Shown in pieces: positions 63,471 to 64,000 of a stretch of 64,000 nt of DNA; position 1 is the stretch's first letter, and every line of letters starts with the position of its first letter. Below the pieces are notes generated by a model, which saw nothing but the letters and a program-made list of their open reading frames with translations, searched no databases and was not told the origin of the DNA. Both the position numbers and the translations under genes were made by a program. This stretch comes from Prevotella sp. Lineage in GTDB: Bacteria > Bacteroidota > Bacteroidia > Bacteroidales > Bacteroidaceae. Location: positions 1-64,000 of the forward strand of contig JAFLSG010000005.1 in assembly GCA_022511065.1 (NCBI GenBank). Direction: 5' to 3'.

Positions 63471-64000
63471 TGCCCGCCTTTGCCATTTATCGTTTGCCGC
63501 ACACCGACCGTTCTTTTCTGGTTCAGCAGACAGAAGGCGAGCCGGAGGAACTGCTTGTTTGCAATGAACTCAACGGGCGGCAAGGGTTTGTGGTTGCTCC
63601 TTTTGAGATTACGGCGGAGCAACCGATATGCCTCATACGGCCGGACAGGGTGGAGGAGTACGACGGGCAAGATGCCGCCCTTGAAAAGATACTCGATACC
63701 ATTTTGGCTTCTGCGGACAGTTCTTCCGCAGCTTCCGCAGAGAGGCTTCATTCAAATATAACGATTCCCCATCCTTCTGAACGGGAATATTATTCCATTG
63801 ACTTTGCCAACTTTCACGCCCAGCTTCAGGCGGGAGCGTTCCGTAAGTTAGTGCTTTCGCGCTGTGTAGAGGGCGAGTTGCCCCTTGCTGCCGACGGCGA
63901 AACCGATGCGCGCGTTTCTCCTTTCGAACTATACCGCCGTGCCTGTGAGTATTATCCCCGTATGTTTATTGCCCTTGTCTATACGCCGAAGAGTGGTCTT
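63470..64000 (+). CDS. menF: Isochorismate synthase, N-terminal part (cut by window end)
   Basis: 177 codons from the ATG overlapping the thioesterase stop, open to the last base of the window. The N-terminal half is a variable domain. The chorismate-binding core starts with FHAQLQAGAFRKLVLSR (the conserved KxVLSR segment) and FELYRRACEYYPRMFIALVYTPKSG. With the thioesterase it points to the men pathway (chorismate to isochorismate); an EntC-type siderophore role is less likely. The active-site half is outside the window. Confidence 0.88.
   Translation, partial: MPAFAIYRLPHTDRSFLVQQTEGEPEELLVCNELNGRQGFVVAPFEITAEQPICLIRPDRVEEYDGQDAALEKILDTILASADSSSAASAERLHSNITIPHPSEREYYSIDFANFHAQLQAGAFRKLVLSRCVEGELPLAADGETDARVSPFELYRRACEYYPRMFIALVYTPKSGL

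Overview
The window looks like chromosome of a Prevotella-type Bacteroidales. Starts lack clear Shine-Dalgarno sequences. Many genes carry the Bacteroidetes promoter pattern TTTG - about 20 bp - TAnnTTTG. The primary sigma factor is the short (about 290 aa) Bacteroidetes type. Bacteroidetes-specific families recur (GT117/DUF2723, DUF5686, DUF4230, DUF4890, DUF4738-like, GIN/DUF2807, hybrid two-component propeller sensors). No search could be run; family names come from reading the proteins and motifs.

Left edge (1-3.4 kb): an AT-rich accessory patch with the end of one unknown gene, a two-gene unit of a soluble protein and a 7-helix membrane protein, and then a junction made of three TTGCGAACAA sites, a terminator, and a 3' fragment of a CAT-anticodon tRNA. 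An HU-like DNA-binding protein gene follows.

3.4-16.5 kb (minus strand): GH3 glycosidase, CE4 polysaccharide deacetylase and a large GT117 membrane protein form one unit. A second unit runs RlmL-like rRNA methyltransferase - dipeptidyl peptidase IV - purD - membrane protein - DedA/YqaA protein.

16.6-25.3 kb (plus strand): a PAS histidine kinase, a GIN-domain lipoprotein, then a compact operon: sugar/alcohol-type nucleotidyltransferase, ATP-grasp-like protein, CDP-alcohol phosphatidyltransferase, HAD protein, DUF5686 outer-membrane protein and a NarL-type regulator. The first four have the composition of an envelope-lipid head-group pathway whose product cannot be named; this is the best candidate for an undescribed system here.

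25.6-45.5 kb: glycan use and envelope genes. A propeller sensor kinase lacking a recognisable phospho-acceptor histidine precedes a PA14-containing GH31. A DUF3943 outer-membrane protein with N-terminal repeats, a CXXCH-bearing PD40 lipoprotein with a DUF6057-like membrane partner, a lipoprotein, and a GH2-GH31 pair follow. The intergenic stretch at 37.7-38.5 kb holds a gene relic, a 22-bp repeat array with internal inversion, and palindromes. The stretch at 40.48-40.69 kb holds a strongly structured, promoter-driven candidate non-coding RNA.

45.6-64 kb: mostly housekeeping genes: primary sigma factor under a 12-bp-arm palindrome, MBL-fold hydrolase plus short FNT channel, TrmO, two DUF4230 proteins, DUF4890 protein, DUF4738-like lipoprotein, HAD phosphatase, pgi, metallophosphoesterase, a DUF4842/LruC-like lipoprotein, gpsA, lysS, two tandem ROK proteins, a hotdog thioesterase and the start of an isochorismate synthase (menaquinone pathway) cut by the window end.
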